A stretch of 64,000 nucleotides of DNA from positions 14,663,001 to 14,727,000 of the forward strand of contig NC_089991.1 of assembly GCF_036417845.1 (NCBI RefSeq). The letters are read 5' to 3'. Under the pieces are notes generated by a model. That model had not been told where the DNA came from. It did not search any database and was given only the letters and a program-made list of their open reading frames with translations. The stretch is from Apteryx mantelli (lineage: Eukaryota > Chordata > Aves > Apterygiformes > Apterygidae). Within the stretch, counting starts at the first letter, position 1. Each line of letters starts with the position of its first letter. This document shows, in pieces, positions 12,346 to 24,965 of this stretch. The position numbers and the translations under genes are program-made.

Positions 12346-15300
12346 TAAAAAAATATTAGAAAACAGTGAAAGATACCTTTGTTGAATACATTTCTGGACA
12401 ATGATATGTGCCAATTATTCTTCTGTCCTGTAAGTTAATAAAATCAAGACCAGTTTCCTTAGAGATAAGGTAGCTATTATCTTTCATTTAAAAATTAAAG
12501 CACTCTAGGGTATTAATAGGACAACTAATTAAAAGATACAGGGACCTCTAAGCCAACAATTAGCATAAGTATATTCTGGCTTCAGAGGTGCTATTACTGC
12601 CTCGCCCTGCTACTCAAGGTAACATAACTTTGTGATGTAAATGTATTTTTTCCAACTGGTCACTGTGACCAAGGAAGATATGATGATATGAAAACAATTG
12701 TTGAAATTATTCTGGGGGAAAGTAAGTGTAAAAGTGGTTTCAAAGGGAGGTGGAAGAAGGTTAAAAAGATCTCTTGGTGCTGAAGGATTGTTCAACCATA
12801 GAACTAGACTCTTCATGGTGAACAGGAGAGTTCAAACTTAATGGAGAAATTCCCAGGGGCAAGGAAGGAAGGGAGGATGTGAAGATGAAGAAAAAGCAGC
12901 AGCAAGTGCCATGGAAATAAAAGGTGAATGCAGAAGTGGAGGAGAAGTGACCGGAGCTCAGTAAACATGCAAGAAGTTTTTTTTTTTTTTTTTAAATCAG
13001 TCTAAAAGGTGGATGACAAAATATATGATATAAAATGATATTCACTCATAGGTCCAGGTCAATCAGAGGAAAAGCTGACTCTGGAGCCCTGAAAGAGGCC
13101 ATGAATCAGTCACTGACCTTTTTGATGGCCTCAAACAAAGGGAATACAGAGGAAAGTGTAGAAATGTTACCATTATATATTCTTCCTGCTATCTAGAAAC
13201 TCCAAAATGATGGCTATCTTGAGGAATTCCTCTTACACAACACATTAGCAACTATAAAATACAATGAAATTACAACTCCCACATACCTACACACATAAGG
13301 AATCCTTCAAGGGTGGTTATTTCTCTCAAACTACTAGCATCTAATAAGTCAGTATCTTGGTGATTATGTTCCACTGTTATGACAAACACAGCTTTATAGT
13401 AGGAGGTACATTTGTACTGATGAATTGAAAAGATAAAATATCCACACTTTTACTTCCTCATATTCATTTTCACCTATAAGCTAATCTTCAATTAGAAGCA
13501 GGTACTGATGGCTCATTTTAATGCAAAATGAAACAGAAGCCATGGATAAAATAGACAGAGAGCTAGAATTTCTGACTGCAAGATCTGGTGAAACAACACA
13601 GTTGAAAACTCCATAGAAATAGCAAAGTTTGTTGAGTAAGGCTGCCATTAGCCAAAACCAAAATACAGTGAGGTAAGCCAAAAAGTGAGAGCAGAAATAT
13701 GTGGTTTATTACAAAGATTAACACCTGAGATTAGGTCTCAGCATTTATAGGTTCCATGAACAGACATTCTTAAGAATGGAAGAAACAGAAATAAAGAACC
13801 CTTTAGCAATGAAGACCAACATATATGCCTAGGCACATAATTTAATTTGTTAGAGAGATAAAGACCTTAATATTAGCTATAGCATACTTTTGCACCCCTT
13901 AGCAGCTGAACTTTACTTGGAAAACCCGTAACATCCTGTTCTTCTCTAGTCTCAGTAAATCTAGTAAGACTAGCTGAAGGTCCGAAGTGCGCTTCACATG
14001 TAAAAGGGATCTTCCAACTCATCAGCAAGGTTTGCCTTATTGATTAGGAACCACTGATCTAGGGGGACTGCACTGACTACCCAAGACAGTGCATGGAAGG
14101 AAGATAGGAGTGCTGACTAAGCTACTGCTAATTTCACTCTGGAAGAAAAAATTAATGATTTTCAAATGGCCCCTGCCTACAGCTATACAGACATTTTGAT
14201 GTGAAAAGCAATTCTACTGAGATAGAGCTCTAAGAACTCATAAAACAAAAATGCCTAATCTTTCAAAACATCCATACATGAAACAATGTCCTTAAGAATG
14301 TAACAAACACTGCATTTCTATTGTCTGTACAAAATAGAATTTGCTGCCAGCACTGAAGCAACTGTTTATAAAACCACATCACCATGCATTGGCTCAGATT
14401 ACATTATACACCTAAAATTTGGGTCAGGCTGTAAAGCATGAAGTCAGAGGAGAGAAAAATGCGGCTTGCTTATGATTTCAGGTTATTTTGTTCAGTTTCA
14501 GGTCAGAAAATACAGAGAAACTTTGCAAATTCAACTGGAAACTTTTTAAACCTAACTTTTAAACTGACTTTTTACCAAATGACTTTGACCTAATTTTTTA
14601 ACTTTTAAACATGAACTTTTTAAAACCTAAAATTCTATGCAATTCTAAGCCCATAAAGAATTTTAAAACAAGAAAGGGAGAGAAAATGCAAGGTCTAGAC
14701 ACTGAGCTTTAACACTGCTGTAACTACTTGTAATTCAATTCCTAGGTATCCAGTTTTACCCTCTGATATATGTGATTTCTTGATCATCATCATCAGTTAC
14801 ACATCAGTACCTTAGTCATAAGTATTCTAGGATTCTGGAGAAAGGTTGAAACGTATACTTTATCATCCATTACATATGCACAAGATCTATACTTCAGACA
14901 TTGCAGAATAAGTGGCCATATAAAATGAAGGACAATAAAGTGTCTTTGGCTTGACGACATGCTTGAATAAAAATCGCGACATACAAACTTATTCAAAAAT
15001 TCTGAACCAAAAGTAAATAAATGAAACAGGCAAAATCAGGACTGGTGTATGCATTACGGCACAGAAGAGGGAGAAGAGTGAAAATGGCATACTGGCATCC
15101 AGTCCCATCCTCAGCTTGAAGCTTACAACAACCATCTTGTAAAATACTCCAAAAACATCTCTGGGCTTTTCGGAGTGAAGGGAGATAAATCACTTTAGCC
15201 AACCAAGAAAGAAAAGCAGATTATATGCTGTGATTCTGTAGAAAAACAACTTCCTCTTTCTTAATTCTGGCTAAGATAATTCAATCCAATGCAATCTCTA

Positions 15301-17891
15301 GTAAAGTGGAAGGAAAAAATTATGTTAGCAAGGCTTTAAAGTTGTACATGCAATTGCCATTCTAGTGCAGCAAATACAGTTGACCACAAACAGTAAACAG
15401 GGCTCTGCTTCAGGAAATGAGCTACTTTAGGACATTACATAAGCAGATGCATGAGTTTAATAGGACTTAAACACATATTAAAGTTAACCATGACTTCCCG
15501 AACTGTGATCTAGAATGAGACTTTCACTCTTTATCCAAAACCAGGAATAAAGTAATAAATAAAAATATAAAGCACAAGAAGGAAAAAAATTTCATTTTCT
15601 AATCCCCAAGAAAGTATCATAATGGTGGAATTAAATACTAGTTAAGGTGAATTCTAATAGGGAAGCAAAAGGAAGAAAGGTTGCAGATTTCACAAAACTT
15701 CATATTGATGCTAGTAGTTGCCCTCCCTTTAAGAAATTTCAGGTACAGATTTTTTTTTTTCCACCACGAGATTGCAAAATCATCGCTCCCCTCAAAAAAT
15801 TCTTTGCAAGTTATTATATTTTAAAAACCCTTCCTTGAAACATAAAAACCCCTTCTATGTTAAAGATATGTGTCAAAAATTCTTAGGGGGAATGTTGAAA
15901 AATTAAAAAAATGAGTCTGCCTGCAGTACCTGAAAACATTTATTTTTACGTGGCCAATTTCATAAACACTGAAAGGGAAGAAAATCAGTCTTTGACTGAA
16001 AATAAGCATAAAGCAATTGACTTATGTAGAATTGGAATTTTTGAAATGTTAAATACATTTTTAGCAACATCTTTTTTTTTTTTTTTTTTACTGCTGAGAA
16101 ATCCAGGAGGAAGCAAATGTAGTTAGAACGGAAGTCTTGTTGGGTACCAATTAATGACACCATTTGGCCAAGAAACTAGGTATTAGGCAGCCCAGATTCT
16201 TACTGAGAGATACTTGTCTGATAAAACAGTTTTTATTTATTTGTTGAAATATTGCCCTATTTGCATGTATATATTTAAGTCTTTTGGAGACTATATAAGT
16301 GAATAAGACATCAGTATGGATAATACTTTCAAGCAATTTTTTTCTTTAGTGGGTTCTTTCAGAAAGACCTATATCCAGGAGGTGTTCTCTTCCATCTATG
16401 ATAAATAAGACCAAAATCTCATGAAATTTCAGTTATGCCCATAGGCTGTCCCTATTATAGTGTTTTACAAAATACATTTTAACAGGCATAGCTAGCACCA
16501 AAAATCTACTACAGAAAGACAGCAAAATTGCTTATAAGAACTGCTTGTAAAAATGCTTCTCAGTGCCCTCTTTTTTTAACTAGTTTCATGAAAGATGAAA
16601 AATACACAGAACATTTGATCATCATCACAACTAGCAAAATTTCTAGGGTATGATTCAGATATAGTTTCAGTCTTGAGATACGAACTAGACAGCAAAAACA
16701 AGGATGAGTTCTGAACATCCAGGTGCTTCTCTAGAACAGACTTCTGTAAAACACGTGAATGTTATTTTTCTTGTAGGAAGTCAAATACAACATGCAAAGC
16801 ACTACACAGCATACATTTGGCAGAAGGGTACACGAGCTGCTGACGGATTAGAAATGGAAGGTGGATTGTATGGCAGTCTACCAGTGTGTCATCCATCTGC
16901 ATACAATATACTCACTTGGCTACAGGTTTAGGATCATGACTGTGGGGGAGACCAGCAACATAACTGTTGGGCCCAGCTCAAAGACTGACAGAAACAGGCT
17001 GCGCAAGGTCCAAGGAAAGGCTTTGGGAGCAATGACAAATGCTGAATAAAACACTGGGGAGAAATCCAGTTGTAAATTAATTCAACAAAAAAACTCTTAG
17101 GATCAGACTTTCTAATGTCATCTTGGAAATCACAGGCAAGTTTTCAGTATAAAAAAATGGAGATGAATTTCCAATTTTTGACAATGAATTTCCAAATGAA
17201 ACAGACTTATTATGAGTTTAGTGCTGACTTTGAAGCCTGAAATACTGCGAGCTCCAAGGCTATAGACTTTGCAAGACTCAGAGGACTAGTCCTGATTACA
17301 TTAAAAAGAACAGTGTTCTGCTTTAAAATAATCAGAAAATCTGTGGGGGTTTTTTTTTTTTTTTTTAGAATTAGAACATTCATGCATGATTCACTTGTAC
17401 ACTGATAGTCTAATGTTTTGGGGAGAGGCTAACATTTTGTCACTCATTTAGAAATGAGTGACAAGAATGAAATAAATTTGTTGCTAAGAAATGGTTAGTC
17501 ATTTCAGATTTGTCTCTAAGTAAATTTCTGTGTATGCAATATATTCGGTATCATAGCAAATTTTATATTATACATAAGTTGTTTTGACGCATGCATTCAT
17601 TCTACAGTGAATAAAAACTGAAATATTGGTTTCTTCCAGACATTTTGGGGGCCCTTTGTGCTTGCAAATTCAAATTTTCTGAAGTTTGATTAGTAATAAC
17701 ATGTTATAGTATTACATACTATATATAAACAATATGAATATATGGATAGCAGAAGAATTTCAGAACACACTTATTTAAAATGAAGGAAAAATAATTTATT
17801 GGGAGACATGTTAATCTGTCTTCCAGCAGGTGTGTAACATATCTCTACTTATTTATTATTTTGTTATATATGTGCAATGTACATATGTGGC

Positions 17892-17906
17892 ATATATATA
17901 TATATA
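17892..17906. repeat. Short TA microsatellite
   Basis: A run of alternating AT, about seven repeats, in the intron. It has no coding meaning. Confidence 0.8.
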
Positions 17907-18931
17907 ACAGAATCTCACCATAGAACAACATTGGGTTGTCATTCCATGTTGAACAAAGTACACAGAGCACTTACTCTTTAGGAAAAAATGTAAAATGACT
18001 TTATTTGGCAACAGTGTGTAGTTTGCTCCTGACACTCATACTTCTATGGAAACAAGAGAAGAATTAGATTACTAACATGCAAATAGGCTAGGTGTTTTTG
18101 TAAAACATGACTATGTTCAATGTTATAGAAGTTTCAGAAGATGCATTTCGAGAGGAGTGATCTATTCACAATTAAGAGAGCTATTAGTTAATGAGACCGT
18201 GTGTGTGTGCGCGCATTTTTATGTTACTTACGATGATATATTGTGTATGCCTTATGATACAAAAAACCTAGAAGAAATAAAAGTCAAACAACCCTCCCCT
18301 ACAACAGCCCTCTTCTAACAATACCTAAACAGAATTGGGTTTGGGGATCTTCTCGTCTGGCTATATTACCATGTACTTTAGAGCAAGAGACCCTCCATAC
18401 AACAACTGAAACTAATGTAAAGACATTTTTTCCTACCTAAAAGCACTATGTATTGAAAGTCCCACACCTCAGAATTCCATGCAGCAAAATATAAGCTAAA
18501 ATCTTCCATTTATAAAGACCTTTATTCCCAGTTACCTGCAGAAACATTAGAATACTCAGAAAATAAATGGCCAAACATAACATTACCTGAGGAAAATCAT
18601 GTTGCTTTAGGCTGTGTGACCTTTACTGTTGCACCCCTCAGACCAGCCCAGAAGTGTTACGTTTCTGACAACTAAATTACCAGAAAGTTGGATTCATTTT
18701 GAGGGCAAGAGCAAGAGCTGGTATACAGGGCTTTTTATACATGGTTTAAAGATACATTAAGTTTGTGGAGAAGGCTTGACAAGTTTTTTTCACTAGGGAA
18801 GAAATTCCAGTCTCTCACACTTCTAAAAAGAGGAAGAGATATAAGAGAAAAAGATCTAGCCTTCTGTGTTTTAATATAATCTTATATCATTTCAGATAGA
18901 CTGATTTTTAAAACTAGTACCTAAGGAGTAA

Positions 18932-19033
18932 CATATATATTTATATATGTTATATATATTTATACAGACACACACATATATACAGATACATATATACAGA
19001 TACACACACACACATATATATGTATATATATAA
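18932..19033. repeat. Compound TA/CA microsatellite
   Basis: About 100 bp of alternating ATATAT, ACACAC and ATACAGATAC-type units, including two copies of ATATATACAGATACA. It is a purine-pyrimidine alternating tract likely to vary in length between individuals. Confidence 0.85.
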
Positions 19034-20349
19034 ATTCAGGCACAATCCTACCCATCTCCTAATCTCTCTTCTTACTTATGTGAGAAACTAACTCCCAGAG
19101 TCTGTATTTCTCCATATGCAGGATTCTGGGAAAGCAGCTAGTATCCAAAAGATTGAGTAGCAAATTGAATTTCCTGACAAACGTAGGTCTTCATAGCCCA
19201 GAATGACTGTTTCATTAAATTTAACATACATGTATGCAATACACACCCTAAAAAAATTATATATACTAGGAAGTATACAATTTACACGTCTACATGGATG
19301 CACAGTCATCTGCTACATGAGCAATACTTTATTATGAATACTGTTAGATATTTTATTTCTAGGCTGTTGGGCTATTCTGCTCATTAACCTTGCTCCATCT
19401 TTATCTTCATGCAAGAAAAACAGAGTCTCCATGGAGTGCAGCAGAGCAACTGTGCACCATCTCCTAATTAGAATGTTTCCACTACTGAAAAGCAGTAAGA
19501 TTTTAAGGAGAAACTATATTTTTGAAATATTGGGAATAAAACTCTAGGATGGATTTTCTAATAGCGTTGAAGAATTAACTTGCTTCAGTCTAGGTAATCT
19601 TACAGTCTGAAGAGCAATCAAAATAACAGGGAAAGCATCATACTTCATAACAGCTACAGATAGACTAAGGAGGGGCAAAAATTACAGGAGAAGGGGTAGA
19701 AGTATCTATCCTTCCTCTTATCAGTTTGGGATACTATTATTCTGATTATGTAAATACTCATGACATGAATTTTGAGTTGCCTGAAATTAATTTCCCCCAA
19801 ATTAAATATAACAATGTATTGTTAATCAAAAAAACCCAACAGCCCAAAGAACAAAAAAGCAGAGGATCATTTTAGACACTACAAATTAGTATAAAGCAAA
19901 GGTAACAGGAGTTGACAAACAGCCATCTTCCACATTATAACAACATTTTTATCACTTAGTGCTACCCTAGTGTACTCAATCCAGTGATATCAAGATTCAT
20001 GAGCACAACTAGGTAACACCTCCTAGCAGGTAACAGTTAGTGCACTCATTATAAACAGTTACAATTTATTTTTAAACAGAAATTGGCTGACTCATGCTCA
20101 TTCAATTAAACTTCATCAAACACAAAGTTATCTGCTCTGGGATACCAGTTCCCCATAATAACTAGCCAGAAACCCCTTCTTTAGTCCAGCTACATACACT
20201 TCTGCTCGCTTCAAAAACATAAATTTGCCTTTTTTGTGAAGCAAGCTTCTTAGTTTCCCCAAATCTGAAAAAATAATATAAACTGCATTAATACATTTTT
20301 TGTTGCAACCCAAAGTTTGTTTAATTCAGGGCCACAGCTGGATGGCTGG

Positions 20350-21540
20350 TTTGTAGATGGCTACAAAAGCGAAAGGGATAAAGTGCTATAAACAACCGGT
20401 GTGCATGCATGCTGTTCTTACATTAATTAAACGTGGCACTGCAAGGAACACGGCTGCAGAGAGAAAAGCTCACACACTTGACTTGACCTTTCTTCAGATG
20501 TCAGTTGGAATATCACTATGGATCGAGGAAATAAATCACCTTCTGACTGCTTCTGCAAAACGCTGTAGGCTAAAACTGGAACTTTCTCAAATTTCACTCA
20601 TATCAACCCCCCAGTTTCAACAACGCAGTAAGAGGCCGGCAGAGCGCTCTGTGCTTGCTAGTTGTTTCAATCGCAGTTGTTCTGTGATAATGCAGGAATG
20701 TAAATTTAGGAGAAAGGATGAGCTTTCACAATCCATGCCTACTTTCATTACAGGTCTCTCAATAAGCCTCTGTGAGGGGAATACCCGCTGTCCCGGGCTC
20801 AGGACTTGCTCCTCATGCTGCTTTAGCTGCAAAGAGAAGGGGCAGGGGGAAGAAAGCTTCCTTTGAAACGGGGACAGTGGCGCATTGTTGAGGCGCCAGC
20901 ACACAGAGCAGAGAGCACCTGAGATTTTAAACGGACTTTTTAAGAGCTTCATGCTGCTGCTGCTGCTGCGTTTTAACGTGCTGTTAATTTTCAATCCCCT
21001 GAATCTGTACACACAGGCATTTTAAAATTTGTCTTTTCTCTAAAAGCTCTTACAGTCATATCTCCCTACGCGTGCTGCACACCAGAAGCACTTCCACCGC
21101 TTAGGGTGAAAGGTGCAGCTCTATTTTATTAACGACTGATTCTTCTCAGGTACCTTTGCACAAATCCCTCCTCACTAGGATGGACAAATACATGGTATCT
21201 TCAGACAGGTATGAACAAAGGTTGCTGGGAACTGACCTGGCTGGAGGCAAGCCAGCACTAAATCAGAGGTGAACTAAAAGCTTTGGGCAAGCCCAAGCTA
21301 ACAAGCTCTGCTTCGGAGCAGGGTATACGAGCTCGGGCCCGGAGCCCTGCTAGTGCAGCTTGGTCAGAGAGCTGGGAAGAGCAACCTTGTCCATTCGCAG
21401 CCCACCCAAAGCTATTACAAGTTGGCCTGCAAAGGGCACGTGCATATGTCAACAGTTTCACATTGGCTGAAGTAAAACATATTCCTTCATATAATTTCCC
21501 TCCTCTTTTTCAAAAGAGCCAGTTAAAGATATGATAGTGG
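20350..21540. other. Stop-poor, higher-GC intronic stretch, no gene assigned
   Basis: GC content is higher than around it. There are overlapping open frames on both strands: 169 codons plus (20357-20866), 131 codons minus (20617-21012), 83 codons plus and 67 codons minus near 21260-21530. A short CTG run lies at about 20953-20967. None of the predicted products resembles a known family, and open frames on both strands at once argue against coding. It could be a conserved non-coding element or an exon of an antisense transcript; the sequence alone does not decide. Confidence 0.3.
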
Positions 21541-24119
21541 AAAAATTGAAGGAAGAAAAAAAAAAGGGCTTTTCCACTTATTCACTGTTAAAGTGGTGAA
21601 GAGAAGCTAGGACGCTGTAACGAGCACAACGCAGAGGGGAAGCGGCAGGTGCCAAGCAGCACCTGCGCTGGCTCCGCGCTGTTTCCAAGCCTGCTGCCTC
21701 AGTCCTCTGAAAACGAAAACCACTCAGCTCTTCTCGTCAAACTTGGGCTCTTGCTAGGTCCAAATGTTGCCAGGAAAAACTAAATTAGTAGCTAACCCAC
21801 CCTGAAGGGGAAGAAAGGTACAATGTTAAGTATAGCTAAAGGGCAGATTAAATTTTTATTTGCTCTTTCCTAGCCATCTTATCTCCCTTGGCAAAAGTGT
21901 GCTAAAACAGTGGGTCAGGAGAGCAATGAGTATATTTGTTTCAACCGTCTTACTTCCCCGAGCCCTACAATAATTCTTCTAGAGAATATTTCTATTGTGA
22001 TTCAAATTTATTAACATGCTGTTCAATCTCATTATTATACTAAATATCCACATTCTCTACTTGTTAGCCCAGTTTCTGATAGAAAAAGTTCATTAAGTTG
22101 ATGGTTTCTCTTGGTTGTGACTTGGCACTGTGTAGCTGTAAAGCACTAACTTTCAGGCATACTGACTTTGGATACCTTACATAACACAAAGCCTACTGAG
22201 TCAAGAATTACTCATTGTTTCAAAAATACACGCAGTTTTTTTAAAAAAAGTCTTTGCAATCAGAAAAAACAACCCTTATCTAAAGATGCAGAGGTTAGCA
22301 ATGTCAGCTCACATTTATTTAAAAAAGACTGGCTGAATAAATCTATATAAACAGTTTTATGAAAGTGTTGCATAATATGCTGACATATTCTCCTCTTTTC
22401 CAGAGGGAAATTCCTGTATTAACGTTCACACTAAGAACAGCGTGATTGTAATATTAGAGATAGAATTTTATTTATGAGTCTTATGTCATCATGTACTTCA
22501 GGTATGTAACCTGGATACTTACAGCATCCCTGTGCTTCAAGCTATATTGGAAATTACTAAGCTTCAGTTATTAATACAATTGCATGCACTGTGAAACCAC
22601 ATTCAGTGATACATTTACATTGTGGAAAACACTTCTATGCAGCAGCAAAATCAAATATATAACAAAATTAAAAACTATAAGAAATGTTAATTTACAATAA
22701 CCACTTAAAATAACCATTCTAAAACTGACCTAACTATAAAAAATTAATTTAATTTTGGAATAATTTAAACATAGCCTGAATAACATGCATGTAAGAATTA
22801 AGAAAGATATAGCACTAGAATTCGAAGGTAAGATACACCAAATCATTACACGGTAACACCTCTGTATGGTCTGAAGTCTGGATTAAAAAAGTGCAAGTAC
22901 CACCTCCTGTGGCTGGCTAATATCCTGGTAAAGAAGCCATTTCATTTCTACGGAAAGACAGACAATTTGCTCCACCCAGAGATGGATCTGTAGCTTTTCT
23001 TTTAACAAGAGCCTTGATGTAGGAACTGATAGCAACAGTCAGAGCTGGTATCATCTTTCTGCTGCCTGACACTCTTCCAGTCTCTGGTACTTTGGACGAG
23101 GACAGAACACAGCTGCTTTTCCATTATCATCCCCCTTGTCTAACGTACAGCTGGCAAGACCCAAGAAGGATTAGCTTACGGAGGAAGAGGACATAAGTCA
23201 GGCTTTCATTCAACGCAGTATGTTTATCATGTTCTTTGCAGTGACAATTCTGACTTCTATTAAAATAGCACATAGCCATAAAGGAGGTTTTCTAACCTAT
23301 GCAGAATAATGAACACAGAGATATCATTGATATTCCAAAGTATTTTCACCTTACTTACACCTCCAGAAAAGTCAATAAATGTGTGTAGTAGTCTGGATCA
23401 AAGGGGTTAGACGAGCGGCTGTGGAGAAGACAGCAATGAATCCAAAAGACGTAACAAAAGCATAAACAGCAGACTGGTTGGGAATTTAGTTACAGAGGAA
23501 AATATAGTGGAAAAGAAACAAGAGCTTGCAAATCCTGAAGAATACAAAAAGATGAGATGATGCATCAGACACACCAAAGACAGAGATCAGCATCAGCAAG
23601 CCCATCCAAGCCACTGTTTCAAGATGGCAGTACGAATTCGTCAACCCTTATTTAGAAACAGCCAAGGCAAAATTATTAGGTCCAACAATGTAATAGAAAA
23701 TCCAAAAACTAAGCAAAAAGCCACCTTAGCTACTAGATTCTTGAAGAAACTTATGGGGAATAAATCTGTACTGAGAGAGCAATGAAAACACTATTTATTA
23801 TTATTATTATTTGAACTAAGATACAGAACTTAAGCTAGAGTCTTAAAATGGCTGGGGTCTACCTCAGAAATCCTTCTTAATTGTGCCAGGCTCTACACTG
23901 AGATCCTGGTTAGACTAATCACCTCCTTGAAGATAAAGCCAGGCTTTGTAAAGGAGAAAACTAGAAGGGTTGTATCACAGTAGCTTGGGCTTTTTTTCCC
24001 CTTCTATCCCTATAAAGGAAGCACAAACCAAAATGACAATAACCTGGAAGGAAAAACCTCACAGAGGCTTCCAGACCAAATCCTTCCAGAGAACATGTTT
24101 ATGTAATTACAGAATGAAC

Positions 24120-24965
24120 AGATGAAAGGAAAATTACGGATTTCAGTAAAACCTTTGACACAGAGATGAGGTGTTCTGGATAGGTATACAATTACCTGGG
24201 GGAATACAGTTAGCTGAATGATATCGTGGAGCCACAGGTTAGAATTTGGCCCCATTTTTTTTCAGCATGTCTGCTAATCATCTGGGAGACACACAGAAAA
24301 CATACTAGATTAGTGCATTGGTTTCAATGAATAGCAGGTGACTGTCAAACTGAGAAGGCACAAAAAGATATAATAGGATTTCCTTAGCTATAAGGACGGC
24401 TTAGGAAAAAATTGTAGCAAACTGAGCCTGAATAAAAGGTGGCATTAAATGTGCCTACAAATGAACAAAAGGATGTTGATGAACTTTGACATTACCATTG
24501 AAAATAGCAAAGTCCATAGAATAAATTGCTTTATAACACTGGGTTCGAGTATACATGCCATAGCTTATGACACATATTAGGTCTTCAAGCAGTAGAAATA
24601 TAATACTCCCAAGTTTACTCATCTTTATATATACACCTGCAATACTATGCCCTTCACTACAAAAAAAGATTCAAAAATTGGAGACTAGCAAGATAATAAA
24701 GGCATTTGAAGAAATAACATAAGAGAATAGGCTTCGAAAAGAGAGGTCACAAAATGACGTGAATGCTATCTACAAATAACTGAGAGATGTCTAGAATAAG
24801 AAGAAAGCTCAGGTAAGATGACTTATCTGTAAGCAATATTATGACCTTGTTTATAGAGAGAACAATTAGCCTTGAACAAGGCAAAAGATGATTAGCGTTA
24901 GACTACAGGATAAACTGCTGAATGCAGCTTGGGAAGCTTCAACAGTGGAATGATCATATACACAG
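24120..24965 (+). mobile_element. Degraded CR1 LINE fragment (RT relic and 3' part)
   Basis: At 24139-24162 the plus strand reads DFSKTFDT, a relic of the YLDFSKAFDTV motif of CR1 reverse transcriptase. About 80 nt further on, 24228-24286 matches the coding pattern of the GVPQGS-LGP-LFN-FINDL block (for example TTTGGCCCCATTTTTTTTCA) with frameshifts. From about 24660 to 24930 the sequence follows the CR1 3' part (ATAATAAAGGCATTTGAAGA, then ATGCTATCTACAAATAACTG). There is no intact frame; it is an old, immobile copy. Its left limit is uncertain, and the sequence from about 23400 may belong to it. Confidence 0.7.

Noticed and set aside
12977..12993. Poly-T tract as the poly(A) tail of a minus-strand retrocopy
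   Set aside because: The flanking minus-strand sequence has no coding resemblance, no poly(A) signal at the right place and no target-site duplication that I can see.
20357..20866. 169-codon open frame, the longest in the window
   Set aside because: No recognisable domain, internal composition like non-coding sequence, and an open minus-strand frame overlaps it. Kept only as an unexplained stop-poor block.
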